A DNA stretch of 64,000 nt, from contig NZ_SJSO01000023.1 of assembly GCF_004331735.1 (NCBI RefSeq), positions 29,554 to 93,553 on the forward strand, given 5' to 3'. This DNA is from Pedobacter psychrodurus (GTDB lineage: Bacteria; Bacteroidota; Bacteroidia; Sphingobacteriales; Sphingobacteriaceae). Every line of letters starts with the position of its first letter. The stretch's first letter is position 1. The notes beneath the pieces were generated by a model. It was not told the origin of the DNA. It searched no databases and worked only from the letters and a program-made list of their open reading frames with translations. Below are positions 56,474 to 64,000 of the stretch, piece by piece. The position numbers and the translations under genes are program-made.

Positions 56474-57199
56474 ATGATTAAGTGCATAGCCATAGACGAC
56501 CAGTTCAGTTCCTTAGCGGGGCTACAAAAATATATTGAGGATACTCCAAACATGCGACTCGTTCAGCAATATACTGATCCAATTACTGCTTTAAGGGAGC
56601 TGGTCAACTCAGAAACGGTTGATGTAATTTTTATGGATGTGGAAATGCCCCAGATTTCTGGTTTGGAGCTAGCTAAGGCCATCCGCTTCAGAACCAGGAA
56701 ACTCATCTTCACCACTTCGCACCAAGAATACGCTTTTGATGCTTTTGAAGCTGCAGGAGACGCTTATTTGCTTAAACCATACAGCTATGCCAAATTTGCC
56801 ACTACTATTACCCGGCTTTTTGGACAGGAAATGATTGGTGGTGCCAATGAAGATTATTTCCTAGTTAAAAACAAAGAAGAGGAACACCGTGCGGTAATGG
56901 TTAAATATGAAGATATTATTGCTTTTGAAAGTTTTCACAATTACATTAAAATACATACTGTAGAAAAAGTAATTATTGCTTACTTAAGTTTAAAAGATGT
57001 TCGGGAACAGCTTAGTATTAAAAAAGGCTTTATACAGTTACACCGTGGCTATATTGTGGCCATTGATAAGATGTTGTATGTGGATGGCAACCGTATTACC
57101 ATGAACAACCACATTAGCTTTACCGTTGGAGATATTTTTTATAACGAATTTAAAAATTTTATTTCTGAAAGATTAATCATCAGTAGCCGTAAAAAATAA
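56474..57199 (+). CDS. LytTR-family response regulator
   Basis: 241 residues from the ATG at 56474 (a TTG two codons earlier opens the frame). A receiver with acidic pair IDDQF, phosphoacceptor Asp55 (IFMDVEMPQ) and Lys in LLKPY is followed by a LytTR DNA-binding domain (about 135 to 235; VKYEDIIAFESFHNYIKIHT, FIQLHRGYIVAI). It lies upstream of a LytS-type kinase (57434) with a 42-residue peptide gene on the opposite strand between them. The likely signalling pair is this regulator with that kinase. Confidence 0.92.
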   Translation: MIKCIAIDDQFSSLAGLQKYIEDTPNMRLVQQYTDPITALRELVNSETVDVIFMDVEMPQISGLELAKAIRFRTRKLIFTTSHQEYAFDAFEAAGDAYLLKPYSYAKFATTITRLFGQEMIGGANEDYFLVKNKEEEHRAVMVKYEDIIAFESFHNYIKIHTVEKVIIAYLSLKDVREQLSIKKGFIQLHRGYIVAIDKMLYVDGNRITMNNHISFTVGDIFYNEFKNFISERLIISSRKK

Positions 57200-57211
57200 C
57201 GGCTACTGATG
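57178..57211. terminator. 13-bp hairpin shared by LytTR gene and peptide gene
   Basis: CATCAGTAGCCGT - 8 nt - ACGGCTACTGATG is a perfect 13-bp stem over the stop codon of the LytTR gene and 17 bases past the stop of the opposing peptide gene. The position suits a bidirectional terminator, though a T run is missing. Confidence 0.55.
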
Positions 57212-57227
57212 AAAACATTCAATAATT

Positions 57228-57356
57228 TTAAATTATACCTGTATTCGTAACAAATGTTGTGGTGGTTGGTTCGGAGGTGGTTGGCTCACCTAACTTTCCA
57301 CTATTTTTTTTTTTAAATACAAAAAGTGTTCTTTTAGCTAATTTTTGAGTTTTCAT
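57228..57356 (-). CDS. candidate 42-aa precursor/signal peptide
   Basis: An ATG-to-TAA frame of 43 codons. The N-terminal half is basic (MKTQKLAKRTLFVFKKKN) and resembles the short KLxKxT leaders of Bacteroidota ribosomal-peptide precursors. The C-terminal half is Thr/Ser/Pro-rich (EPTTSEPTTTTFVTNTGII), as in modifiable core peptides. An A11 run encodes the Lys stretch; gain or loss of one A truncates the product. It lies between a LytTR regulator and a LytS-type kinase and ends at a strong hairpin. No modification enzyme or protease-transporter is visible nearby, so it could be a signal peptide for that pair, or not a gene at all. A 20-codon frame on the other strand (from 57254) is an alternative. 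Confidence 0.45.
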   Translation of the reverse strand: MKTQKLAKRTLFVFKKKNSGKLGEPTTSEPTTTTFVTNTGII

Positions 57357-57387
57357 AATTTGTTTTTTTTCGAAAACTAGCGGCGAT

Positions 57388-57410
57388 AACACCTTATAAC
57401 TTTAAGTGTT
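57388..57410. promoter_or_regulatory. imperfect inverted repeat between peptide and kinase genes
   Basis: AACACCTTATAACTTTAAGTGTT pairs over nine positions with one mismatch. It lies 31 bases before the peptide start (minus) and 23 before the kinase start (plus), in the right place to control both. Confidence 0.35.
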
Positions 57411-57433
57411 ACACAAATAGTAAATAAGTCTTT

Positions 57434-58573
57434 ATGAATAGGTTAAAATGGAGCAACAGTATGTTGCGAAACTGGCTGTATACTTACCGGATACACATAA
57501 TTGCATGGTCGGTATTTATAATCTGGGAAACTGTTATGGTTGTTTATTTTATTGGTATGTTAGGCACATTTGGCAACTATGCCATTCATTATACTATTAA
57601 TATCACCTTATTTTACACCTATGCTTTACTGATAGAGAAAGCAACAGCGTTCCCTAATGAAGCGGTATGGAAAGTTCCCTTAGTTGTTATCCTCACAATC
57701 TTGACTTATTTGGGTATAGTTACCGGCGTTGACATTCTGCTAAATACTTATACCAACATTTTACCTGGAAAATTACCAGGTCTTAAGATCAGAATAACCA
57801 AGGTACTCTATAGAGGTTCGTTTTTCCTTCTTTTTTCTACAGGTTATTATTTCTTAAAACGGTTCATCAAAGAAAAAGCAGAAAAATCCCGTATCGAAAA
57901 ACAGCGTTTTCAAATGCTGATTGATAAGGAAAAAATGGATAAAGAGCTAGCCATGTCTAAGAATGCTTTTATGAAAGCACAAATTAATCCCCATCTCCTT
58001 TTTAATACATTTGAGTTTGTACACCAGAAACTAAACACCTACTCTCCAGAAGACGCCAAAGTAATGCTTTATCTTTCTGATATGATGCGTTTTGCCGCCA
58101 ATACTCAGCACAATGAAGGCTACGTATATCTGAGTGAGGAAATTTCGCAATGCGAAAACCTGATTGGTTTACACCGCATTACCCAAGGTGCAATTTATAT
58201 TGAGCTTGCCAGCGGACCTGACCTTGGTGAGATTAAATTAATTCCGCTTGTTTTGCTTACTATTTTGGAAAATATGTTTAAACATGGAAACCTTAATGAT
58301 ATAGAAAATAAAGCCACTATAGATGTTTACACCTTTGATGGCAAACTGCATATCGAAAGCCGTAATTTACCGAGATTGATAAAAAGCAATGTAGGTTTTG
58401 GCTCAGGGATGGATAATATCCGTAACCGATTAAAATATGCTTACCAACAAAATGCCGAAATGAATGCAGGAATTGACGAAGAAGGTTTCTATACTTTAAG
58501 CATAAATATTTCCTTAAATGCATTAATAACAGAATCTGAAGATAAAAAAACTGAACAAACTATGCATGTTTAA
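57434..58573 (+). CDS. LytS/YehU-type sensor histidine kinase
   Basis: 379 residues. Four membrane helices (about 20-41, 48-68, 81-103, 127-143), a short coiled coil, then the His_kinase domain with His187 in KAQINPHLLFNTFEF and an ATPase part (LLTILENMFKHG as the N box, GFGSGMDNIRNRLKY as the G box). No extracytoplasmic sensor domain, so it should sense through its membrane helices, as kinases of this class that bind small peptides or membrane cues do. It pairs with the LytTR regulator upstream. Confidence 0.9.
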   Translation: MNRLKWSNSMLRNWLYTYRIHIIAWSVFIIWETVMVVYFIGMLGTFGNYAIHYTINITLFYTYALLIEKATAFPNEAVWKVPLVVILTILTYLGIVTGVDILLNTYTNILPGKLPGLKIRITKVLYRGSFFLLFSTGYYFLKRFIKEKAEKSRIEKQRFQMLIDKEKMDKELAMSKNAFMKAQINPHLLFNTFEFVHQKLNTYSPEDAKVMLYLSDMMRFAANTQHNEGYVYLSEEISQCENLIGLHRITQGAIYIELASGPDLGEIKLIPLVLLTILENMFKHGNLNDIENKATIDVYTFDGKLHIESRNLPRLIKSNVGFGSGMDNIRNRLKYAYQQNAEMNAGIDEEGFYTLSINISLNALITESEDKKTEQTMHV

Positions 58574-58762
58574 CAAAAGAAATTCTCTGAAATAAGAAAA
58601 CTTCCCTTAACACATTTTCACCTCTAAAAAAATATTATCGATTTCATTAGTTTAATGTAACAAAATTATTACTATATTAAACCATCCTAATTGACGTTCT
58701 GATATTTAGATAAATCTTCATTGATGAATTATGTATAAATCTTTACCAAATAGATTAAAAAA

Positions 58763-58972
58763 ATGAGAAAGGGTACAATATGCTATGTAGATCAGAATAG
58801 TGGACATGGTATTATTAAAGATGAAAATGAACAGAGAATTCAATTCTTTTTAATGAATCTCCAGGAAGAAGTCAGGCTCAATGATGAAATTTCTTTTGAA
58901 ATCGAGCTAACGGCAAGAGGACTTGTTGCAACACAAATACATGTAGTTAACACTACAGAATTAACCTCTTAA
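58763..58972 (+). CDS. small cold-shock-domain-like protein
   Basis: 69 residues resembling a degenerate cold-shock OB fold: KGTICYVDQNSGHGIIKDEN occupies the place of the usual KGxVKWFNxxKGFGFI strand, and the second strand reads RIQFFLMN. The aromatic RNP1/RNP2 residues are largely replaced (GHGII for GFGFI), so nucleic-acid binding may be altered. Preceded by a 190-bp gap after the kinase gene. Confidence 0.65.
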   Translation: MRKGTICYVDQNSGHGIIKDENEQRIQFFLMNLQEEVRLNDEISFEIELTARGLVATQIHVVNTTELTS

Positions 58973-59064
58973 TAGTGCCCTAATAAAACCTAGAGGCGAT
59001 GCTAAATCTAATAAAAGAAAATTAATGGTTTTAAACCTAATGTACTATCATTTGTCCTAATGAT

Positions 59065-59892
59065 ATGTTCATTAAATCGAAAAGATTTTATAGTAAAATA
59101 GGTTTAATTGGGAGTTTATCTGCGATATTTTTGCTTCTTTCCAATGCTTCACCAAATTCGACATACCAAGCTGTAAAAATAATGCGTTGGAATGTGGGCG
59201 ATACACTTCGCGAGGCAATAGTTTACATCCCTAACAACGCAAAAGTAAAAGCAACACCAATTGTGTTTGTTTTTCACGGACATGGCGGTACGATGGGAAA
59301 TATGTTTAGGAGCAGGGGCTTTGAAAAACTCTGGCCAGAGGCAATTATAGTATGCCCACAGGGATTGAATACTCCAGGGCAATTAACAGACCCAGCGGGT
59401 AAACTACCAGGTTGGCAGAAAGCACCAGGTGATATGAATGATCGTGATCTCCATTTTTTCGATGCGATGCTGAAAACACTCCAGCAAGATTACCATACAG
59501 ATAATCAATGTATTTATGCACCCGGGCATTCCAATGGAGGTGGGTTTACTTATTTACTTTGGGCAACCCGAGGTGATGTATTTACCGCTGTTGCGCCATC
59601 TGCTGCTGTAGCTGGCCGGATAGTTAACTTGCTTAAACCTAAGCCAGCAATGCATATTATGGGCGAACAAGATCCATTAGTAAAACCAGAATGGCAAAGG
59701 GCAATGTGCAATAAGATTTTAAAAATTGATGGGTGTAGCAAAACCGGAGAATCTTATGCAACTTATGCCACATATTATCCTTCAGATACAAAAACACCGG
59801 TGGTACTGTACCAACATCCCGGAGGACATGTTTACCCACAGGAAGCAAATACAGTTGTAATTAAATTTTTTAAGGGTATAACAAAGCCTTAG
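59065..59892 (+). CDS. secreted CE1-like/PHB-depolymerase-type esterase
   Basis: 275 residues with a signal peptide (to about NASP). Alpha/beta-hydrolase with oxyanion region FVFHGHGG, nucleophile Ser in APGHSNGGGFTY, Asp in MGEQDPLV and His in HPGGHVYP. This pattern is shared by feruloyl esterases and poly(3-hydroxybutyrate) depolymerase-like LpqC proteins. Substrate not defined. Converges on the MIEL-type gene with a terminator between. Confidence 0.85.
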   Translation: MFIKSKRFYSKIGLIGSLSAIFLLLSNASPNSTYQAVKIMRWNVGDTLREAIVYIPNNAKVKATPIVFVFHGHGGTMGNMFRSRGFEKLWPEAIIVCPQGLNTPGQLTDPAGKLPGWQKAPGDMNDRDLHFFDAMLKTLQQDYHTDNQCIYAPGHSNGGGFTYLLWATRGDVFTAVAPSAAVAGRIVNLLKPKPAMHIMGEQDPLVKPEWQRAMCNKILKIDGCSKTGESYATYATYYPSDTKTPVVLYQHPGGHVYPQEANTVVIKFFKGITKP

Positions 59893-59952
59893 GATTGCAC
59901 GGACATAAAATAGTAATATCAATACGATTCTAACGGATAAATACTAAAACAA

Positions 59953-59980
59953 AAAGGCCACAATATCCATTGAGGCCTTT
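59953..59980. terminator. terminator between convergent genes
   Basis: AAAGGCC - 14 nt - GGCCTTT with an A run on the left side, giving a good T run on the minus strand and a weaker one on the plus strand. Confidence 0.7.
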
Positions 59981-60121
59981 CCTTATCAACTAACTAAACT
60001 TGTATAATACTAACCAAATATTTACACTACAAAAATATAGACAGCATATAAACCCAGTATTAACTTTACATTAAATACTGGATATTTAACATGAAGTAAA
60101 ATCCCTATTTCTAATCCAAGA

Positions 60122-60610
60122 TTACCATTTCTGAATGGGCGGATTACTGAGTTCTTCTTTCTTTTGGTTAAGTTCCTTTGTAAAATCCTCGCTAAAATCG
60201 TGATTATAAACTTTAAAAAGGATGGTCCATTCATCCTTAATCATAGCAGGTACAAATTTTTCAAACATTTTTTCAAATGATCTGAAATTTACAAAGGGTT
60301 TGCAGATTACCATATATTCAGTATCTGAATTCACTATAATATCTTCAATAAGCTTTGGCCATCTTAATTTAATCTCGTTCGGCAAATGTTCATATTGCTG
60401 CCGATCAATAAACAGTCCAATATTTTGTATAAGTGCTTCAGATAAAGACTTGCCTAACGATGATTTCCATTCACCATCTTCTTTTGCTATCCTTGCCAAT
60501 ACCTGATCATGATCAAGAACAGTCCATGGCTCACCTCTAGAAAGCTGGATAAGCTGGAAATGCATAAGATCGCCATTAGGCAGATTAAAGAAAAAGTCGA
60601 GTTCGATCAT
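60122..60610 (-). CDS. uncharacterised MIEL-type protein, second copy
   Basis: 162 residues starting MIELDFFF, homologous to the product at 42607 over its whole length: PWTVLDHDQVLARI against PWLVLSGCKVLGII, NIGLFIDRQQYEHLPNEIK against GIGDLINMQQFSWLPNLIK, then RWPKLIEDIIV and EYMVICKP. Unlike that copy it has no receiver gene attached. Cytoplasmic, no recognised domain. Confidence 0.7.
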   Translation of the reverse strand: MIELDFFFNLPNGDLMHFQLIQLSRGEPWTVLDHDQVLARIAKEDGEWKSSLGKSLSEALIQNIGLFIDRQQYEHLPNEIKLRWPKLIEDIIVNSDTEYMVICKPFVNFRSFEKMFEKFVPAMIKDEWTILFKVYNHDFSEDFTKELNQKKEELSNPPIQKW

Positions 60611-60857
60611 TAATAATGGGGTGGTACTGGGTATCGCAAAATCAAAAGTATAGAACTATTTGCAAAGCAGAAAATTAAAAGCTTATACTATTTCGGCTCT
60701 ATAAATTTTAAACTGTTAAGTCACAGAATTGTGTATTTCTTAAGTATTAAATAACTGTTAAATAAAAAATTGATTTTTATCATCAAATAAATTTCAAAAA
60801 CACGCTAAAAACGTAATATTAAACATACAAAAAGTTTAATTTCATCAATTATGAATG

Positions 60858-60865
60858 TATCTTTG
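60858..60865 (+). promoter_or_regulatory. TATCTTTG, candidate leaderless promoter
   Basis: TATCTTTG matches TAnnTTTG, with TTTA 19 bases upstream (60835..60838) in the place of the TTTG -33 box. It ends 4 bases before the ATG at 60870, so the transcript would start at or beside the start codon. Confidence 0.45.
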
Positions 60866-60869
60866 CTGC

Positions 60870-61496
60870 ATGAAAAGTGCAAAATCAACCGCTCTAGTAT
60901 TTCTTTTAATTACCTCATTTTCTTGCTTATCAATTCATGTTCTTGCTCAAAACAAGCAAACAAAACAACCTGGTATTTTTGAGAATACAGATAGATTGAA
61001 TGGGAACGATATGATTGAGCGACTAGCTGCTCAACGCAGTGCATTTAATAAAAATCGTTCGAAGAATAGCCTCCCAAAGGCAGAATATATCATCAACAGG
61101 AATAACTTAACCCTCATTAACTTTAATGGCTTAGATTATGCTGTAAAAAACAATAGGGTAATAGGCATACAGGGACTAAATCTTTCGGATGAAGCATTGA
61201 ACCAAATAACAGAAAAATTGGTTCTTTTAGACAGTATCCAGTTTAATCATAATGAGCGGTCAAATACCGAACACTTTAATCCAAACGTTGATTTTCAAAA
61301 GGTCAGGAATATCGACCGTCAATTTATGCTTACGCTTAAAATGTTATCGAGCACGGTGAGAGACATAGCTGCACTTACTAAAAATGATAATCCATCTTTA
61401 ACCGTTGAGACCAACGTTGCAAAAATGCGTTTACCAAATATTGATAAGGCTGCAGAAAAATCAAGCATGCAATCGCTGGTGGTATTATCGAAATAA
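60870..61496 (+). CDS. small exported protein of unknown function
   Basis: 208 residues from the ATG at 60870; an ATG at 60855 adds MYLCC but lies inside the promoter-like box and would spoil the signal peptide start (MKSAKSTALVFLLITSFSCLS...LAQ). The mature part is hydrophilic and helical (NGNDMIERLAAQRSAF, EALNQITEKLVLLDSIQF) with no recognised domain. It has a lone position between a minus and a convergent gene. Confidence 0.65.
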   Translation: MKSAKSTALVFLLITSFSCLSIHVLAQNKQTKQPGIFENTDRLNGNDMIERLAAQRSAFNKNRSKNSLPKAEYIINRNNLTLINFNGLDYAVKNNRVIGIQGLNLSDEALNQITEKLVLLDSIQFNHNERSNTEHFNPNVDFQKVRNIDRQFMLTLKMLSSTVRDIAALTKNDNPSLTVETNVAKMRLPNIDKAAEKSSMQSLVVLSK

Positions 61497-61538
61497 CAGC
61501 AGGTTATATTTCTTATTTTAAGAGGGACAAATACTAAA

Positions 61539-62426
61539 TCAATTTGTATGCTTTTCTGAATATACTTCTGCAATCTGAGCAGAAAGATATTTAAAAGCAA
61601 GCGGCATTTCGGTAGCAGCATTTTTAATGCTTCCTTCTATAAAGATGAAACCTTTATAATTTATTTTGTGCAAGGCTCTTAAATAAGGCTTAAAATCGTC
61701 GCCCATAACACCTGGCAACGACCTGTTTTGTTTTTCGGCAACCTCAGAAAATGCAACCAATGCACCAGCTTCAATAATTTCATTTGGAGATTCTCCTTCA
61801 CGCATCATATGAAATATATCAGCATTAAGCCTGAAATTTGGATGACCAATCTCCCTTACAATCTCTGCAGCTGACTTTAATGATGTAATAAAATTAGTTT
61901 CGGTGGTTTCGAGGTTTTCTAACAAAATTGTAACCTTATATTTTCCAGCAATTTGTCCTAGCTTTTTGCCCAAACTAACAAAATCAGATTTTGCCTTCAT
62001 AATATTATAATCTGCGGGAATACTCCTTGCACCCGAGCTGCCCAAAACAATAAACTTGATCCCAGCCTGCTGAGCTCTTGAAAGAACAGTTTCAGTATAA
62101 GCTAAAACCTTGGCCTCATCTACCTCCGGGCCAGCTATTTTTATACTTGCCGGATAAAAAAGATTGCAGGTTAACACTTTGCATTTTGCAGCTTTAATCT
62201 TTTTTAAATTGGCACGAAACTGATCATCTGTTAATGCAGGAGAAAGTATCTTCGGAACAGATTCGCCAATCATTTTAAAACCCGAAGCATAAGCTAAACT
62301 ATCCTGTGTTAAACCAGATACAATTCCTAAACGCGGATATGCCTGTTTATCAGAAATAAAACTACAAAAACCGATATAAAGCAGGCAGGTAAAATAAGCT
62401 AGATAGCTAGATTTCGTACTTCTCAT
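61539..62426 (-). CDS. exported TIM-barrel sugar isomerase/epimerase-like protein
   Basis: 295 residues with an N-terminal hydrophobic export segment. The rest is the AP-endonuclease-2/xylose-isomerase-like TIM barrel: KVLTCNLFYPASI, IKFIVLGSSGARSIP, ILLENLETTE (metal Glu), FRLNADIFHMMREGESP and YKGFIFIEGSI (metal Glu). Exported members of this family are common in Bacteroidota; substrates are mostly unknown. Convergent with the gene at 60870, 42 bases apart. Confidence 0.8.
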   Translation of the reverse strand: MRSTKSSYLAYFTCLLYIGFCSFISDKQAYPRLGIVSGLTQDSLAYASGFKMIGESVPKILSPALTDDQFRANLKKIKAAKCKVLTCNLFYPASIKIAGPEVDEAKVLAYTETVLSRAQQAGIKFIVLGSSGARSIPADYNIMKAKSDFVSLGKKLGQIAGKYKVTILLENLETTETNFITSLKSAAEIVREIGHPNFRLNADIFHMMREGESPNEIIEAGALVAFSEVAEKQNRSLPGVMGDDFKPYLRALHKINYKGFIFIEGSIKNAATEMPLAFKYLSAQIAEVYSEKHTN

Positions 62427-62782
62427 ATTATTCTTAAAATTATTTGGTCAAAAAAAATGTAATCTCAAAATCCCCCTCTCCTATCAGTTGAATAGCTTAA
62501 CCTAACAGTTTGAGAATTCTTGTTTAAAGATAATATAAAATCTGACCATTTGGTTTTGCACTAACAGAATTAGGGATGGTGAGGAAAACTGAATAAACAA
62601 AAGCTTTTATTGATCAAATACAAAAATAACTTCGGCCATTCGGCAGTTTTTAAATCCAGTTCGTCGACAATTTACCTGCGTTGGTATAATAGCGGCATTT
62701 CTACTGCAACGTTTTTGGGGTAGTGGCGTCTTATCTACAAAACAATCACAAAATATTAATTAAAAATATAAACAACAGCATT
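62427..62782. other. intergenic before GIN-like gene
   Basis: 356 AT-rich bases. The frame of the next gene is open from 62723 (GTG) but that part lacks a signal peptide, so it is treated as untranslated. No repeat or RNA recognised. Confidence 0.45.
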
Positions 62783-63382
62783 ATGAAAACCTCAATCAAA
62801 ATCCTAACAAAATCGCTTTTAGCAGCTATCGTTTTAAGTTCTTCTATTTTCTCTACAAGCGTAATGGCTGATGAGAAACAACCAAATAAAGTTTCTGCAC
62901 CTAAAAACGTGAACCAAGTTATCGTAAGCGGAAATGTAGAAGTTACCTTAGTTCAAAGAGAGAAAGAAGGTATTAGCTACAATGATGACAATTCTGGCAA
63001 AGTAAAAGTAACCCAGGATGGATATGCATTAAAAATCAGTTCAGAAGACAAAGAAGTGGCCAAGATTACGCTTTATGTTAATAATATCTACAGAGTTAAG
63101 GCATCTGATAATGCTGTTGTAAAAACGCTTGGCAAATTCGATTTAAAATATCTACAGGTATTTTTAAAAGGAAATGCGGTTGCAGAAATCAATTCGGATA
63201 CAGAGAGTTTATATACCGTAATCGAAAACAATGCCGATCTAAAACTGAGCGGCGCTACCGAAAGACATACTTTGGTAATGGGTAAAACGCAAAAATTAAA
63301 CCTTGATAGATTTGCTGCACTAACAACAGAAATGAGTAACCCAGATACAGATGCATTGCAAACTGTTGCATTGGCAAAATAA
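62783..63382 (+). CDS. exported GIN/DUF2807-like protein
   Basis: 199 residues from the ATG at 62783, giving a clear signal peptide (MKTSIKILTKSLLAAIVL...SVMA). The mature part is a repetitive beta-solenoid-like domain of the head-GIN (DUF2807) type: NQVIVSGNVEVTLVQREKEG, then YRVKASDNAVVKTLGKF and LSGATERHTLVMGKTQKLNL. It is shorter than usual for the family. Surface or periplasmic; function unknown. A terminator follows. Confidence 0.72.
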   Translation: MKTSIKILTKSLLAAIVLSSSIFSTSVMADEKQPNKVSAPKNVNQVIVSGNVEVTLVQREKEGISYNDDNSGKVKVTQDGYALKISSEDKEVAKITLYVNNIYRVKASDNAVVKTLGKFDLKYLQVFLKGNAVAEINSDTESLYTVIENNADLKLSGATERHTLVMGKTQKLNLDRFAALTTEMSNPDTDALQTVALAK

Positions 63383-63401
63383 TAATGAAACAAAAAGAGT
63401 A

Positions 63402-63432
63402 AAAAAAGCGACAGTGATGTCGCTTTTTTTTT
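63402..63432 (+). terminator. intrinsic terminator
   Basis: AAAAAAGCGACA - GTGA - TGTCGCTTTTTT followed by more T, 20 bases past the GIN-like gene. Confidence 0.92.
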
Positions 63433-63785
63433 GCGAAAAGAAGTTATATCACTATTGCTGGTTATTGACGGTGAGCCCAGTGTTGTCAGCCTGAGCCAGC
63501 TTGTACGGAGCTTAGCCGAAGTAATGACCTTTACTGGTCGAAAAAAAAACATTTATCCTTCGACAGGCTATCAATGACAGATCTCTTTAGGAAGGTCGTC
63601 ATTCCCGCGCATGCGGGAATCTTAAAGCGACCGGAAAACCCTACCAAGGCATTACGATTCCCAATCGAGTTGGGAATGACGCTACGATATGTACGATGAG
63701 CTGGAATTGCAATAGTCTACTAGAGATTTTTTGTTGTCATATTATTATTTTTATTGAGAAGCATTACTTTAGATTTTTTTCTTTT
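63433..63785. other. intergenic with dispersed repeats before IS
   Basis: No gene. It holds GTCAGCCTGAGC...CTTCGACAGGC-type pieces (about 63484..63575), then the paired-hairpin element at 63597. The outer end of the insertion sequence must lie between about 63700 and 63785, but I cannot place its terminal repeat. Confidence 0.55.
63597..63681. repeat. paired-hairpin element, copy 4
   Basis: Starts CGTCATTCCCGCGCATGCGG and ends TTGGGAATGACG; inner arms CGGGAATC and GATTCCCAATCGAG. The most regular copy. Confidence 0.85.
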
Positions 63786-64000
63786 TTAAGCTGCGATTTT
63801 AGGGTTTATTGAGCTGTTTGCAAACTCTAATGGCGATAAGTACCCCAAAAAAGAGTGTCTTCTTTTTCTATTATACCATACCTCTATATATTCAAAAATG
63901 GCTAAACTGGCCTTCGATCTTGTTTTATATATCTGCTGGTATATCATTTCTGTTTTTATAGTTTTAAAGAAACTCTCTGCAACTGCGTTATCCCAACAGT
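63786..64000 (-). CDS. IS3-family transposase, C-terminal part cut by window
   Basis: The minus strand is open from the window edge to TAA at 63786 and gives 71 residues: CWDNAVAESFFKTIKTEMIY, then EYIEVWYNRKRRHSFLGYLSP. This is the end of an IS3-type DDE transposase (OrfB), with the catalytic Glu in the AESFF region. The rest of the insertion sequence lies to the right of the window. Confidence 0.92.
   Translation of the reverse strand, partial: CWDNAVAESFFKTIKTEMIYQQIYKTRSKASLAIFEYIEVWYNRKRRHSFLGYLSPLEFANSSINPKIAA

Noticed and set aside
57254..57316. 20-codon plus-strand frame MLWWLVRRWL... in the LytTR-kinase gap
   Set aside because: Half the length of the opposite-strand frame and merely its complement; kept only as an alternative.

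Overview
The window looks like chromosome of a Sphingobacteriaceae-type Bacteroidota, most like Pedobacter. The evidence is SusC/SusD transporter pairs, an ECF sigma/FecR pair feeding an STN-type SusC, LytTR/histidine-kinase signalling, TAnnTTTG-type promoter boxes, AT-rich intergenic DNA and many secreted glycosidases and peptidases. The genus assignment is inference from gene content.

Layout. (1) 1 to about 10,800 is the end of an integrative element inserted at the 3' end of a tRNA-Lys(TTT) gene (10804..10876, minus). It carries a relaxase-like gene cut by the window edge, a small lipoprotein, a DUF3644 protein, an XRE regulator facing a three-gene HEPN operon, a PIN-domain protein facing a polytopic membrane protein, an ORF6N protein and a tyrosine integrase. 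(2) 11,106 to 18,238 is a glycan locus in decay. It has a truncated GH35, an intact GH30, a SusD remnant with several frameshifts, and a large intact GH31 with Fn3, F5/8C, dockerin and cohesin-like modules. (3) 19,589 to 42,337 is a block of minus-strand genes around trans-4-hydroxyproline catabolism: 4-hydroxyproline epimerase, FAD oxidase/dehydrogenase, pyrroline-hydroxycarboxylate deaminase and 2-oxoglutarate-semialdehyde dehydrogenase. Around it lie an AraC regulator, an amino-acid permease, a DPP-IV-like S9 peptidase, a DUF885 metallopeptidase-like protein, an M1 aminopeptidase and two M24B (Xaa-Pro) aminopeptidases. Together these look like a route for eating collagen-type, Pro/Hyp-rich peptides. 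(4) 43,641 to 54,739 reads as a phosphoester-scavenging locus: sigma, FecR, SusC, SusD, a phosphodiesterase/alkaline-phosphatase fusion, a calcineurin-like phosphoesterase and a phytase-like esterase lipoprotein. (5) 55,016 to 64,000 is mixed. It holds a flavin monooxygenase-like gene, a LytTR regulator and a LytS-like kinase with an unannotated 42-residue peptide gene between them, a cold-shock-like protein, a secreted esterase, a second copy of an unnamed 155-162 aa family, a TIM-barrel isomerase-like protein, a GIN/DUF2807-like protein, and the end of an IS3-family transposase at the right edge.

Between genes there are at least three families of dispersed repeats. The clearest is a paired-hairpin element bounded by GTCATTCCC and GGGAATGAC, seen four times. 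Two points deserve most attention. One is the small peptide gene at 57228..57356, which contains an A11 tract and lies between a LytTR regulator and a histidine kinase. The other is the uncharacterised family at 42607 and 60122, one copy of which is translationally coupled to a receiver-only response regulator.

All family calls come from reading translated sequence and remembered motifs. No database search was run.
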